A stretch of DNA of 64,000 nucleotides from assembly GCF_000092065.1 (NCBI RefSeq), contig NC_009365.1, positions 372,001 to 436,000 of the forward strand, given 5' to 3'. The number at the start of each line of letters is the position of its first letter. The first letter of the stretch is position 1. The notes under the pieces are model-generated. The model saw only the letters and a list, made by a program, of their open reading frames with translations. It had not been told where the DNA came from and searched no databases. Positions 44,586 through 55,916 of this stretch are shown one piece after another. The position numbers were made by a program, and so were the translations under genes. This DNA comes from Ostreococcus lucimarinus CCE9901 (taxonomy: Eukaryota > Chlorophyta > Mamiellophyceae > Mamiellales > Bathycoccaceae).

Positions 44586-47555
44586 CTAAGTTGATGTTGT
44601 TTGCGAGCGCACGCGCACGAGGTCTTTGATTTCTTTCACGAATGATGCGTTTGCGAGTAATTCTTCACACGCAACATGGATTCTGAACCGCCAGTAATGT
44701 TTGGGATTCGTTGGGTCGTTGATTGTTTCTTCCAGCGCTGGTCGCTTGGCGTATCGTTCGTCGAGCGCAAGAACGTCTTGAATCGGGAAAATAGCCAGCA
44801 CGCTCGGACTTTCGATGTGCTGGGTGAGAATTCGGCGCATCACACTCGGCGTGCACGCGTCGTCATTTCCGCACTGAAACATCTCGTCGTATCGCGCACG
44901 GCGTTCGGCGTCTTCTTCCCACCACGCTCGCGTGGTCATGGTGTCGTGACAAGAAGGCGAGCAAACCGTTAAGTATGAATACGTGTGCGGGCGACCGAAT
45001 TCTGAACTTTCGCCCACGGGAGGCATGCGCTGAATGCGTAAACCTAGAATACCAAGTTCATCCATCACAGGCGGCACGCACATCGGTGTGAAGCCGAGGT
45101 CTTCTCCACACACGAGCATTTCCGTCGATTTCAACAGCGCGGGTAACACTTTTCGTGCTTGCTTACGCCATGTGTTCGTTTGACGGCCGAAATAGTAATC
45201 GTTCGACAAATCTCTGAGCGCGTCTCGCATCCAGCCTTCGAGCGCTTGGAAAGACGTCGTCTCTTCGAGCCCGAACCGAGGATAGAAATGGTCGATATTC
45301 TCCACGTCTGTCAAGAGGCATCGGTTTTGAAACAGTTGCATCAATCCAGCGCGAACCAAGAGTTGTTCGTCGTTGAGATGCATCGGGAAATCTCCGCGAG
45401 GTTTCGTTGCGGCAAAAATAGCCTGTTCAGTGTCAAACTCACGTCTGAACTGCCATAATCCGCGCTGATCATCGACCTCGATCATGTATCGATACGCGAT
45501 TTCGTGCACGTTTTCTCCGAAAAGCACCTCTAACTCGTGCCATTGGATATAAGGCTGCGTCAGACGATTGAGATCCCACAACCCACGCGCCGCGAGCTCG
45601 TCGCGCGTGAGCGGTAGCGACGGCCTGAACCGACCCATGCGCCCAGTTGTAGCGCTCGCGGGAAGTTCCCATATTCGGAAGAATCCTAAGATATGATCGA
45701 TACGAATCGCGCTGAAGTACTGCTCCAAGTGTTGCATGCGAGCTCGCCACCAGGCGTAGTCGTCCTCAGCCATAGTTTCCCAGTTGTACGTCGGGAATCC
45801 CCAGTTCTGTCCGTTTGCATCAAAAGCATCGGGCGGCGCGCCCGTGGAAGTATCCATGCGGAACAAACGTGGGTGCATCCACGTATCGACGCTGCGTTTG
45901 TCCACGCCGACCGGAAGATCGCCTTTCAAAATGACACCCTTTGACTTGGCGTATTGCGCCGTCGTAACCAGTTGGGTGTGCAAATTGTACTGGAGGTAAA
46001 AAAAGAATCGTGTCGACTCGTACAAATCGCCTCCCGGGCAATCAATCTTGTCCAAAATTTCTTTCGAGAACGTGGCGAACACACCCCAACGCCAATGTTC
46101 AGCCGTACCGAACAAATCTCGAAGTACGCAAAAGACGCCGTACGGTCGCAGCCACGATTCATTGGCTTTATAAAACGTTTGAAAATCATCAGACGCGAGA
46201 ACCTTTTCGCCGTCGGTATAATAGGCTCGACGCGCGAACGAAAGTTTCTCCTTTACCGTTGCCTCGTAGTCGATCTCTTTCAAGTCCAACGCCACGCGCG
46301 CGGCTTCGATTTCCTCCGCGAGTTCCGCCGTGACGCCGGATAGCTCTTGCACGCGCAGATACATGACGTGAAGCGCGTGCACGGAGAGCGACGAGTACGG
46401 ATAAGAGTCCCAAAAAGTGCCGTACACGCACGTGTCATTTACCGGCAACACCTGCACCACGGACATCCCAGTCGTCGACGCAAAGTCCACCATTTGACGC
46501 AAATCCACAAAGTCGCCGCACCCGACGCTCTGCGCCGTGCGCACGGAGAAGACGGGAAGCGCCATTCCCGAACCTTTCCAAACCCCGCCGTGGGTGAAGA
46601 CGCCATCGCGATGAATCAATCGTCTTTCTACCGCGTTTGCGACGTCCCCGTCGTCGCTCAGCGAACACTCTCGCGCGCCTCGAGCGTCCTCCACGACGTC
46701 GTCGCCGTCCCGAAGGGCGTACGAGTACTCAAACGGCAACTCGGACGCGTCTACTTGGAACTCGATCGTCCACACGTCCGTTCCCGCGCGTTTGCCGAGC
46801 GAGCGCTCACTTTTCAAAGCCGCGCACGACCCACGCACGACGACGCGCTGGGATTTCGTCGCACGAGGCGCCTTAATCTCCAACCGCACGTCTACTCCGG
46901 CGCGCCCGCGCTTCGCCGGCGTCGTCTCCCCATTCGTCTCGCACCGATCTCCCACGACTTCGTGCGCCAAATCCCCGCGTCCCACGTACTCCGGCGTCAC
47001 CACGCTCGCGAACGCCTTGCGTTCGAACACGTGCTCCGCCGTGGCGCGCGAATTCCACTCGTCCGCGCACTCCACGCCTCGCTCGCCGCGCGTCCCGCGC
47101 CCGTCCTCCAACTCCAACGTCCGCACCTCCCCGTCCCACGCGATCACGTGTTCGCGCTCGTCGATCACCGCGTACCTATACTCGATCGTCCTCCTCCCGT
47201 TCGCGCTTTTCCCGCTCCCGAGCCCTCCGTCCTCCGCGCGCGTCTCCGCTCGCCACTCGAGCTCGCGTTCGCCGCGTCCCGCCCGACACCGCATCCGCAG
47301 CCCTCTCGCCGGGTTCCATCGTCCCAGCGCCGCGTCCGCGCCGCACACCACGAGATTCTCCCCCCAATTCGTCCAGTACGACGTTCGAAACGCGATCGTC
47401 GTCCCATCGCGCGCGCGCGTCGCCGTCGCGCCCGACGCCGTTAATCCGTCCGCGTCCTCGTCGGCGTCTTCGCGCCGTCGTTCCGTCGTCACCGTCGCGA
47501 GCGTCGCGTCGAGCGCGCGCGCGAGCGATGCGACGTCGTTCGGCGCGTCTCTCAT
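44586..47555 (-). CDS. DPE2: 4-alpha-glucanotransferase DPE2 (disproportionating enzyme 2)
   Basis: 989 residues from the ATG at 47555, close to the ~955 of Arabidopsis DPE2. Two N-terminal starch-binding CBM20 domains (TIAFRTSYWTNWGENLVVCG near 75; VRLEIKAPRATKSQRVVVRG near 240) are followed by a GH77 catalytic domain (ALPVFSVRTAQSVGCGDFVD, VNDTCVYGTFWDSYPYSS), interrupted by the DPE2-type insertion. The nucleophile region AIRIDHILGFFRIW and the acid/base region CGEDLGFTP are present. In plants the enzyme works in the cytosol, moving a glucosyl unit of maltose to a polysaccharide during starch breakdown at night. No transit peptide is evident, which fits. Confidence 0.95.
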   Translation of the reverse strand: MRDAPNDVASLARALDATLATVTTERRREDADEDADGLTASGATATRARDGTTIAFRTSYWTNWGENLVVCGADAALGRWNPARGLRMRCRAGRGERELEWRAETRAEDGGLGSGKSANGRRTIEYRYAVIDEREHVIAWDGEVRTLELEDGRGTRGERGVECADEWNSRATAEHVFERKAFASVVTPEYVGRGDLAHEVVGDRCETNGETTPAKRGRAGVDVRLEIKAPRATKSQRVVVRGSCAALKSERSLGKRAGTDVWTIEFQVDASELPFEYSYALRDGDDVVEDARGARECSLSDDGDVANAVERRLIHRDGVFTHGGVWKGSGMALPVFSVRTAQSVGCGDFVDLRQMVDFASTTGMSVVQVLPVNDTCVYGTFWDSYPYSSLSVHALHVMYLRVQELSGVTAELAEEIEAARVALDLKEIDYEATVKEKLSFARRAYYTDGEKVLASDDFQTFYKANESWLRPYGVFCVLRDLFGTAEHWRWGVFATFSKEILDKIDCPGGDLYESTRFFFYLQYNLHTQLVTTAQYAKSKGVILKGDLPVGVDKRSVDTWMHPRLFRMDTSTGAPPDAFDANGQNWGFPTYNWETMAEDDYAWWRARMQHLEQYFSAIRIDHILGFFRIWELPASATTGRMGRFRPSLPLTRDELAARGLWDLNRLTQPYIQWHELEVLFGENVHEIAYRYMIEVDDQRGLWQFRREFDTEQAIFAATKPRGDFPMHLNDEQLLVRAGLMQLFQNRCLLTDVENIDHFYPRFGLEETTSFQALEGWMRDALRDLSNDYYFGRQTNTWRKQARKVLPALLKSTEMLVCGEDLGFTPMCVPPVMDELGILGLRIQRMPPVGESSEFGRPHTYSYLTVCSPSCHDTMTTRAWWEEDAERRARYDEMFQCGNDDACTPSVMRRILTQHIESPSVLAIFPIQDVLALDERYAKRPALEETINDPTNPKHYWRFRIHVACEELLANASFVKEIKDLVRVRSQTTST

Positions 47556-47732
47556 CTCGCGCGCGCGCGCGATCGACGCCGCGGCGGCGAGTGACGGACG
47601 CGATTCGCGCGCGCGCGATTCGCGATCGGTCGCGCGCGGTCGGTCGTCGTATGTGCAAACAGTGAGGAGTTGGTGTTTCGGTGCCGCCGCGCCCGCGCGC
47701 GACGGCACACGTCGACGCCTCGCGCGCGAGCG

Positions 47733-49616
47733 ATGCGCGCGACGACGGCGACGTGCGCGCGCGCGATGCGGTGCGGACTGTCCAGAGCGCTCGACGCGCG
47801 AGGGCCGGGCGCGACGCGCGCGGCGGGCGCGACGCGACGACGCGCGACGACGACGCGGCGCGCCGCCGGCGGCGGGACGACGACGGACGACGACGACGAC
47901 GACGCGCGCGCGCGGGCGAGCGGGACGTCGGCGATCGAGATGGAGCGCATGGACCGCGAGGCGCGGACGTACGCCACGGCGTGGGCGAACGAACTGGCGA
48001 GCACGCTGTCGGAGGACGCGAGGGCGCTGGAGCGAAGGCTGTTCGGCGACGAAGGCGGCGCGAGCGAGCGCGGCGAGGACGAAGACGAAGACGCGAGCGA
48101 GGAAGAGACGGTCGGGACGAGCGGGAGGAAGGGGAAGGCGCGCGCGGACGCGAGAGTGCGAAGGAAGACGCGACGAGATTGGAGTAAAGTGCCGGACGAG
48201 GCGCTGCCAAGAGTCGCCGTCGTGGGACGGCCAAACGTGGGGAAGAGCGCGTTGTTTAATAGACTCACTGGAACGAAACGGGCGATCGTGTACGACGAGC
48301 CGGGGGTGACGCGAGATCGGATGTATGTGCGCGCGTATTGGGGCGAACACGAGTTCATGATGGTGGACACGGGCGGGTTGGAAAATTTACCGGCCAATCC
48401 CGAGGGTGGGCCGAAGACGGACACCGTCGGCGGCGTCGAAATCTTACCTGGGATGATCGAGGCGCAGGCCGCGGAGGCTGTGCGAGAAGCGTCTGTGCTC
48501 ATTTTTGTCGTCGACGGTCAAGTTGGGCTGACGGCGGCGGATATGGATATTTTCGCCTGGTTGCGTCGCACGCACTCGAAAATACCGCTCCATCTGGCGG
48601 TGAACAAGTGCGAGAGCACGACGAAGGGGGAGGACCAAATCCTCGAGTTTTGGTCTTTAGGCGACGTTACCCCACTCGCTGTTTCCGCCATCAGCGGCAC
48701 CGGGACCGGGGAGCTTTTGGATAACATGTGCGCGACTTTGCCGCCGCCTCCGCAAGTCTCCGAGGATGAAAACGCAGAGGAGGAAGATATTCCCGTCACA
48801 GTCGCCATCATCGGCCGACCGAACGTGGGGAAGAGTTCGTTGTTGAATGGTTTGGCCGGTGAAGCGCGATCGATCGTGAGCGACTTTTCTGGTACCACAC
48901 GAGACAGCATCGATACCTTGGTCGAGGACAAGTACACGGGGCGAAAGTTTACACTCATCGATACGGCGGGCATTCGGCGACGAACTCAAGTGAAATCCGG
49001 CACGGATGGAGCCGAAAAACTCAGCGTCGGTCGCGCTTTGCAAGCGATGAAGCGTGCAGACGTAGTGGTGCTAGTTATAGATGGTACTGAAGGACCGAGC
49101 CAACAGGATTTTGTACTCGCCGAGCGCGCCACGCAAGAGGGCTGCGCCATCGTGTTGTGCATCAACAAGTGGGATTTGGTGGACAAGGATACGCACACGA
49201 TGAACAAGTATACGGACGATATGCGATTAAAGTTGCGTGTGTTTGAATATGCCGAAATTGTGTACACGTCTGCGCTCACTGGACAGAGAATCCAAAAGAT
49301 TTTAGACGCCGCGCAGGTGGCGAGCGAGAATCACCGCAAACGTCTCACCACGGCGACGCTCAACTCTGTCGTACAAGAGGCGACTTTGTGGAAGCTCCCG
49401 CCGTCGAGAAACAGCAGAAAGGGTAAGATTTATTACATCACGCAAGCGTCGATACGTCCACCGACGTTCGTCTTTTTCGTGAACGACCCCAAGCTGTTTC
49501 CGGACACGTACCGTCGGTACATGGAGCGCCAACTGAGAGAGAACATCGGCTTCCCGGGAACTCCGATTCGCTTGCTGTGGAGAGGAAAGGGCGTCGAAAA
49601 AGGGCCGAGGAAATAA
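47733..49616 (+). CDS. EngA/Der double GTPase, plastid-type
   Basis: 627 residues from ATG 47733; ATG 47766 is an alternative. An Arg/Ala-rich N-terminus and an acidic linker (1-160) precede two tandem Era-like GTPase domains: GRPNVGKSALF with G3 DTGGL and G4 NKCES, then GRPNVGKSSLL with DTAGI and NKWD. The C-terminal KH-like domain (KIYYITQASIRPPTFVFFVND) is conserved. EngA/Der assembles the large ribosomal subunit in bacteria; plant organellar forms act in chloroplast ribosome biogenesis. All G motifs appear intact. It is divergent from DPE2, with 177 bases between starts. Confidence 0.93.
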   Translation: MRATTATCARAMRCGLSRALDARGPGATRAAGATRRRATTTRRAAGGGTTTDDDDDDARARASGTSAIEMERMDREARTYATAWANELASTLSEDARALERRLFGDEGGASERGEDEDEDASEEETVGTSGRKGKARADARVRRKTRRDWSKVPDEALPRVAVVGRPNVGKSALFNRLTGTKRAIVYDEPGVTRDRMYVRAYWGEHEFMMVDTGGLENLPANPEGGPKTDTVGGVEILPGMIEAQAAEAVREASVLIFVVDGQVGLTAADMDIFAWLRRTHSKIPLHLAVNKCESTTKGEDQILEFWSLGDVTPLAVSAISGTGTGELLDNMCATLPPPPQVSEDENAEEEDIPVTVAIIGRPNVGKSSLLNGLAGEARSIVSDFSGTTRDSIDTLVEDKYTGRKFTLIDTAGIRRRTQVKSGTDGAEKLSVGRALQAMKRADVVVLVIDGTEGPSQQDFVLAERATQEGCAIVLCINKWDLVDKDTHTMNKYTDDMRLKLRVFEYAEIVYTSALTGQRIQKILDAAQVASENHRKRLTTATLNSVVQEATLWKLPPSRNSRKGKIYYITQASIRPPTFVFFVNDPKLFPDTYRRYMERQLRENIGFPGTPIRLLWRGKGVEKGPRK

Positions 49617-49770
49617 ATAGAAGCGATTGCGTAAATGTATTAAGATGAGAAGCTATGATAATTTTGAATAACCTGACGCGCGCGGCGGTGTTGAGCGCTT
49701 TGCGTTGTACAACAAGAATTGAATCGAAGTCGCCGTCTCGTCGCGCGACGACGCGACGAATCTTCCCTCC

Positions 49771-50403
49771 TCAGATGACCAGTAAGCACACGATCACCAG
49801 GGTTCCGATGGCGAGCAGATATCGCGATAGCAGCAACTGACTCGCCTGTTCCGTGCTCAATTCGTCGCTGCTCCTCAAACCCAGCAACGTCGCCAGTCCC
49901 GCCGCCGATTCCAGCGGCGGCGCGCCGCCTCCCTCGCGCTTCGCCCCCCCCCTCGCGGTGTTCGCCCCGAACCCGTACAGCGGGATCAACATATCCTTCG
50001 TCATCTCTCCCTTGCACACCGGGCACGCCACGTTATCGCCGACGCTCAGCCACGTGTTGATGCATCGCCAGCAGTACAAGTGCCCGCACGGCGTCACCAC
50101 CGGCTCCCGCGCGACTTCGAAGCACACGTTGCACTCAAATTTTTCCTTCGTTCCTCCCTCCCCATCGCCTCGCGCGACGTCCGAATCGAACGACGCGCGC
50201 GACGTTCGCCTCACCGCGCCCGCGCTACGTCTCCGCGCGCCCTCGTCCTCGCCCGCGTCTCGCGTCGTCGTCGCCCCGTCGCCGCGCCCTCGTCCCCGCG
50301 CCGACGTCGTCGCTCGCCCCGACGTCGTCGCGCTCGCGTCCGCGTCCATCGTCCCCGTCGACGCGCTCCGTCGCGACGTTTTTCTCGCCGTCGCGCGCGC
50401 CAT
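49771..50403 (-). CDS. RMA/RNF5-like membrane-anchored RING E3 ligase
   Basis: 210 residues from the ATG at 50403. After a low-complexity Thr/Ala-rich N-terminus, a C3HC4 RING covers residues 91-130 (Cys91, 94, 106, His108, Cys111, 114, 127, 130; VTPCGHLYCWRCINTWL). A C-terminal hydrophobic segment (~190-209) anchors it to a membrane. RING position, short length and tail anchor match the RMA1/RNF5 group, ER ubiquitin ligases in ER-associated degradation. The gene faces the MFS transporter gene head to head. Confidence 0.9.
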   Translation of the reverse strand: MARATARKTSRRSASTGTMDADASATTSGRATTSARGRGRGDGATTTRDAGEDEGARRRSAGAVRRTSRASFDSDVARGDGEGGTKEKFECNVCFEVAREPVVTPCGHLYCWRCINTWLSVGDNVACPVCKGEMTKDMLIPLYGFGANTARGGAKREGGGAPPLESAAGLATLLGLRSSDELSTEQASQLLLSRYLLAIGTLVIVCLLVI

Positions 50404-50671
50404 GTCGTCGGCGTCGTCGCCGCGCGGCGCGTTCGCGACGCTTCGGATCGCGACGCTTCGGCGCGCGCCGATCGACGCGCCTCGGCGATCCGTCGCGTCG
50501 CGCGTCGCGCGCGCCGATCGAGGTCGACGCGCGGCGATCGCGCGTCGTCGCGCGCGCGCTCGTCGCGCGCGCGCGTGTGTGGACGCGCGCGACGGATTCG
50601 ATTCGCCGCGTCGGACGAGCGTCGCGGCGCGGCGACGCGACAAGGCGACGCGCGACGCGCGCGCATCCTCG

Positions 50672-52255
50672 ATGACGCCGACGACGGCGACGCGCGTCGC
50701 GACGCCGGCGACGCGCGCGACGGACGCGACGCGCGCGCGAGCGACGACGAGGCGCAGAGGCGAGACGGCGCGACGACGCGCGAGCGACGCGCGCGCGCGA
50801 ACGACGACGGCGCGCGGCGCGAGACGCGAGAGCTCGGACGCGCGCGCGACGACGGGGACGGCGGCGAACGACGCGCGCGAAACGGCGGCGCGGCGAGGGA
50901 CGACGCGCGCGAGGGCGAACGCGAGGGCGAACGCGGCGACGACGCGCGAGGACGAGACGACGACGACGAGGTATCGAATGGTGGTGGTGTCGCTCGTGGC
51001 GTTCGCGCTGATGCTGTGCAACGCGGATCGGGTGATCATGGCGGTGGCGGGGGTGCCGCTGGCGGCGGCGAACGGGTGGGGCGAACGCGCCGTCGGGTTG
51101 GTGCAGAGCTCGTTCCTGTGGGGGTACGCGCTGACGCCGCTCGTCGGCGGGATGTTGGCGGATAGATACGGTGGGAAGGTGGTGCTCGGGGCGGGTATCG
51201 CGGTTTGGTCGCTGGCGACCGTGGCGACGCCGTTCGCGGCGACGAGCGGAGGCTTGGCGCCGCTGCTCGTCGCGCGCGCGGTCATGGGGCTGGGGGAGGG
51301 CGTGGCGTTGCCGTGCATGAATAACGTCATCTCCCGGTGGGTGCCGAGGACCGAGCGTTCGCGCGCGGTGGCGATTTCTATGGGAGGATTTCAAAGCGGT
51401 TCGATGATTGGCTTGCTCGCGGCGCCCGCGCTCCTGGCGAGAGGCGGCGTTCCCGGACCGTTCATCCTCTTCGGCGCGCTCGGTTTGGCGTGGGCGGCGA
51501 TTTGGCACTTCGCCGCGACGACGTATCCCAAAGATTGCAAAATGGTGGGCGCCCGCGAGTTGAATTACATCGTCGACTCTCCCGGAGGCGCGCTCACGTC
51601 GTCGTCGTCGACGCTCAAGGACGCGGCGCCTCCGCCCTTTAAATTATTGCTGTCCAAAGCCCCGACCTGGGCGTGCATCATCGCCAACTTTGTCAATAAC
51701 TGGGGTTTTTTCATCCTTCTGGCGTGGATGCCGCTCTATTTCAAGCAAGTCGTCGGTCTTAACCTCAGAGAAGCCGCGTGGTTTAGCGCGCTTCCGTGGG
51801 CCACCATGGCGGCGAGCGGCGTCGTCGCGGGAACATTGGCGGATAACTTGATCAACTCTCGCGGTTGGTCGGTGACTGCGACGCGCAAATTCATTCAAGG
51901 CGTCGGTTTCATCGGTCCTGCGATTTGTTTGATCATTCTGGCCGCGTATGGAGCGCAGATGACGGCGGCGCGCGCGGTGACGACGCTCACCGTCGCGTGC
52001 GGGTGCACGGCGTTTACGCAAGCGGGATTTTTGGTCAACTTTCAAGAGATCGGCCCGAAATACGCAGGCGTGCTGCACGGCATGGCGAACACCGCGGGGA
52101 GTATCGCGGGAATGGTTGGAACGTACGCCACCGGCGCCGTGTTGGAGGCCACGGGTGGGAACTGGAGCGCCGTACTCTACATAACCGCCGTCGTCTACGC
52201 CTTGGGCGCGGCGACGTGGTTGACGATGAGCACGGGCGAGCGCGTATTTGATTGA
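50672..52255 (+). CDS. Major facilitator, SLC17/PHT4-type anion transporter, plastid-targeted
   Basis: 527 residues from ATG 50672. An alternative ATG at 50402 overlaps the RING gene start in a shared CATG and would add 90 Arg-rich residues. About 100 Arg/Thr/Ala-rich residues resemble a chloroplast transit peptide, then 12 hydrophobic segments start with MVVVSLVAFALMLCNADRV. Signature blocks are GYALTPLVGGMLADRYGGK, ARAVMGLGEGVALPCMNN and WMPLYFKQVVGLN, as in plant PHT4/ANTR phosphate or anion transporters. The CTAFTQAGFLVNFQEIGPKY block near the C-terminus is typical. Probably exchanges phosphate or organic anions across the envelope (inference from family). Confidence 0.9.
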   Translation: MTPTTATRVATPATRATDATRARATTRRRGETARRRASDARARTTTARGARRESSDARATTGTAANDARETAARRGTTRARANARANAATTREDETTTTRYRMVVVSLVAFALMLCNADRVIMAVAGVPLAAANGWGERAVGLVQSSFLWGYALTPLVGGMLADRYGGKVVLGAGIAVWSLATVATPFAATSGGLAPLLVARAVMGLGEGVALPCMNNVISRWVPRTERSRAVAISMGGFQSGSMIGLLAAPALLARGGVPGPFILFGALGLAWAAIWHFAATTYPKDCKMVGARELNYIVDSPGGALTSSSSTLKDAAPPPFKLLLSKAPTWACIIANFVNNWGFFILLAWMPLYFKQVVGLNLREAAWFSALPWATMAASGVVAGTLADNLINSRGWSVTATRKFIQGVGFIGPAICLIILAAYGAQMTAARAVTTLTVACGCTAFTQAGFLVNFQEIGPKYAGVLHGMANTAGSIAGMVGTYATGAVLEATGGNWSAVLYITAVVYALGAATWLTMSTGERVFD

Positions 52256-52820
52256 TTTAGTAATAATGCAAACAATGTGATAATATTATCATAAAGTACA
52301 ACATTTGCCGAAGACCGCAAAAATCGCGCGCTGAGCCAACCGTTTACGAGCGCGCCGCGTCGTCGCGCGCGCCATCGTCGATTCCCATCGGCCGAGTTGA
52401 TGAAGCGATAGATCGTGTCACGATCGCACTCGTCCGAGGCGTTCGCGCCGGATCGTCGCGCGTCGAGACGTGACGATTGCAGCGCGTCGCTTTGATCGGC
52501 GGCGCCACGTCAGACACATGGGTTATGGGCGCCTATTTAGCCTATTTACGTGCCGGTGCGCGCGTTTGACGATCGGTTGGTTGACGATTGATGGCGAGCG
52601 CGCGTTCGATTGATTCGAAGTAGTGATGCTCGTTATTTTCGTTCGAAGGGACATGGATCTTTCGCTGGGAGGTGGTGTTGAATGAACACCAATTTTGCGC
52701 GGTTGACCCGCACAATTGGTTTAAAGACAACCGAGTTTAAAGCTCAGCGGTCTATACTTTTTCTTTTTTGATTGTTTGTTTGAGAGTGAAACACCTTAGA
52801 AAGGATACGTCACCGGGCGC
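52256..52820. other. Intergenic region between the MFS gene and histone H3
   Basis: 565 bases with no gene. It includes the 3' flanks of both convergent genes. A direct repeat (GTTTAAAG at two sites near 52720-52745) sits on the H3 3' side. No clear tRNA or other RNA gene was found by eye. Confidence 0.4.
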
Positions 52821-53973
<1,153 letters not shown>

Positions 53974-53990
53974 GCGTTTTTTTAAAACGC
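53974..53990 (+). terminator. Stem-loop right after the H4 stop codon
   Basis: GCGTTTT, three T, AAAACGC forms a 7-base-pair stem starting at the base after TAA. It may serve as the histone 3' processing hairpin, although it does not match the animal consensus. No equally clear hairpin was seen just after H3. Confidence 0.45.
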
Positions 53991-54209
53991 CGACCGACGT
54001 CTACGTACGCGCAAGCGAAACAAACTCAAGACGCGTCTCTCGACGCGTCTCGAAAACACTGGTGTTCAAAAAATTAACACCACCAATTCTAAAAGGTTCC
54101 TTCGTCTCGGCTAAAATCGCGCGTCTCGTTCGTCGCTCGCGTTCTGTCGTTCGCGCTTGAAATTTGAAAATTTGAAATCACCCGACAGCCGGTCGCGTGG
54201 ACGCGCTCC

Positions 54210-54860
54210 ATGGCGCCGCGCGCGTCCGCCGCGGTCGCGACCGTCGCGGTCGTCGCGGCCGCGACGACGATTTGGTATTACCGTCGCCATCGCCGACGCG
54301 AGCGAAGCGACGACGGGCGCGCGTTCGAGCGCGAGCAAATTCGTCTCAAGAGTGCGTTGGCGAAACTCGCGCGCGATGGCAACCTCGCGCGCGCGTCCGA
54401 CACCGGTGCGATGGTGTCGTTGACGAAAGAACAATGCGGTGGAACGACCGCGAGGTACGCTTGGACGCAGAGCGAAGATGAGATCGTCGTGAGCTTCGCC
54501 GCGCCCGCGGACGCGACGTCCCGCGAGTGCGAGGTGACGCTGACGTCCACCGCGGCGACGGTTCGCGTGCGAGGACAGACGCTGCTGGACGGGGAGTTGA
54601 CTCGGGCAATAGTGAAGGATGATTCGTATTGGGAGCTGGAAAGCGACGGTTCGCAGAAGGTGCTGCGACTTTCGCTGACCAAGCTTCGGCGGACGTGCGC
54701 CAAGTTTCACTGGCCGAGCGTGTGCGTCGGGGAACCGGAGATCGACGTCGCCGCGTTCGGCGATCCCGTGATGGGGGTGACGGGAAATTTGAACGGCGAT
54801 GCGATGAAGACGATGATGGAGGACGTGGCGGCGATGCGACGCGACGCCGAGAAAAATTAG
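54210..54860 (+). CDS. Membrane-anchored CS-domain (NudC/p23-like) protein
   Basis: 216 residues. An N-terminal hydrophobic segment (~7-24) followed by Arg-rich YYRRHRRRER marks a signal anchor with cytosolic body. Residues ~75-160 form a CS domain: RYAWTQSEDEIVVSFAAP, ECEVTLTSTAATVRVRGQTLLDGEL and DSYWELESDGSQKVLRLSLTK, the pattern of NudC-like Hsp90 co-chaperones. The tail has a short acidic helix (MMEDVAAMRRDAEKN). A membrane-anchored NudC-like protein is somewhat unusual; an organelle target peptide is the alternative reading of the N-terminus. Confidence 0.8.
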   Translation: MAPRASAAVATVAVVAAATTIWYYRRHRRRERSDDGRAFEREQIRLKSALAKLARDGNLARASDTGAMVSLTKEQCGGTTARYAWTQSEDEIVVSFAAPADATSRECEVTLTSTAATVRVRGQTLLDGELTRAIVKDDSYWELESDGSQKVLRLSLTKLRRTCAKFHWPSVCVGEPEIDVAAFGDPVMGVTGNLNGDAMKTMMEDVAAMRRDAEKN

Positions 54861-54905
54861 CGTTAGACGACTCAATAGAAATTTTTTAATACATAGGCGG
54901 ATCGA

Positions 54906-55712
54906 TCAATCGTCGCTCGTTATCGTAGTCACGGGCACCGGAACCGTCTCGCGAAGCGAAACGTTCATCGCGTCATCGAGCCCATCCGCCGCCGACGCGT
55001 GCGCGGCGGCGTATTGTCGTTTCCGCGCGTCTAGCGCGTCGCACGCGCGCCAGACGACGTCGTCGCCCACGAATCTCGCTCCCGCGATCGCGAGCGCCAC
55101 GAACGCGACGCAGACGCAAATCATCCCCAGTGACTGTCTCGGAATCTCCCCAAACTTCCCCGCCGCGAAGAGCGGCTGCACCTCGACGTCGTACGTCACG
55201 TACTCTGGCGCCGTCGCGCCCGCCCAATACACCCCCTCCCGCTCCGCTCGCACCACGACGCGCGCGCGCGTCATCCCCTCCCCGAGCGTCCGTCTGCTCA
55301 ACACTAACTTTTCCACGTTCAGCAGCCTCCTCCGTAGCTCCGTGCGTCCATCCGACGTCGTCCCGCCGACCCAACCGCCGCCGCCGCCGAACCACCCGCC
55401 GCCGCCGAGCCATCCCGAGTCCAACTCCACCGCGATCGCCGCCGCGCTCGTCGCTCGGTACGACACCTTCACCTCGTACGCCGTGTTTGCTTTCAGATCT
55501 CGCACGTCGTACGCGTGCGCGCGTCCGAACGCCAGCTCGACGTCCCGCGCGCGCGTCCCCGGCGTGAGCGTCGTCGGTCGTCGCGCCGTCGCGCGCGCCT
55601 CGGCGCGCGTCACCGCGCGCGCGACGACCGCCGCGAGCAGCGCGAGCAGGCGCGTCGCGCGCGCGCGACGCCGCGCGCGACGCCGCGCCGTCGGCGTCGG
55701 CGGCGTCGACAT
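54906..55712 (-). CDS. Type I membrane protein of unknown function
   Basis: 268 residues from the ATG at 55712. A basic N-terminus and hydrophobic core (RATRLLALLAAVVARAV) look like a signal peptide or anchor. A beta-rich lumenal domain follows (AYEVKVSYRATSAAAIAVEL, a Gly/Trp repeat GGGGWFGGGGGW, EYVTYDVEVQPLFA), then one transmembrane segment near residues 200-220 (GMICVCVAFVALAIAGARFV) and a short cytosolic tail. The family is not recognised. Convergent with the CS-domain gene (45 bases) and divergent from prolidase. Confidence 0.6.
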   Translation of the reverse strand: MSTPPTPTARRRARRRARATRLLALLAAVVARAVTRAEARATARRPTTLTPGTRARDVELAFGRAHAYDVRDLKANTAYEVKVSYRATSAAAIAVELDSGWLGGGGWFGGGGGWVGGTTSDGRTELRRRLLNVEKLVLSRRTLGEGMTRARVVVRAEREGVYWAGATAPEYVTYDVEVQPLFAAGKFGEIPRQSLGMICVCVAFVALAIAGARFVGDDVVWRACDALDARKRQYAAAHASAADGLDDAMNVSLRETVPVPVTTITSDD

Positions 55713-55916
55713 CGCCGCGACGCGCTCGACAGTGACGCAGACGCAGACGCAGACCGACGCGACGCGACGCGACGCCGGACGCGACGCGACGTCGGACGCG
55801 CGCGACGCTTCGCGCGTCGCATGCTCGCGCGCGCGCGCGTCGCGGCGTCGTCGAGCGCGAGCGCGCGTCGTCGCGGTGCGTCGACGAAGGCGGAGCGACG
55901 ACGCGACGCGTGCGTC

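Noticed and set aside
47556-48350. Longer N-terminus for DPE2
   Set aside because: It lies antisense to the EngA gene and is Arg/Pro-rich without CBM or transit features; ATG 47555 gives the expected DPE2 length.
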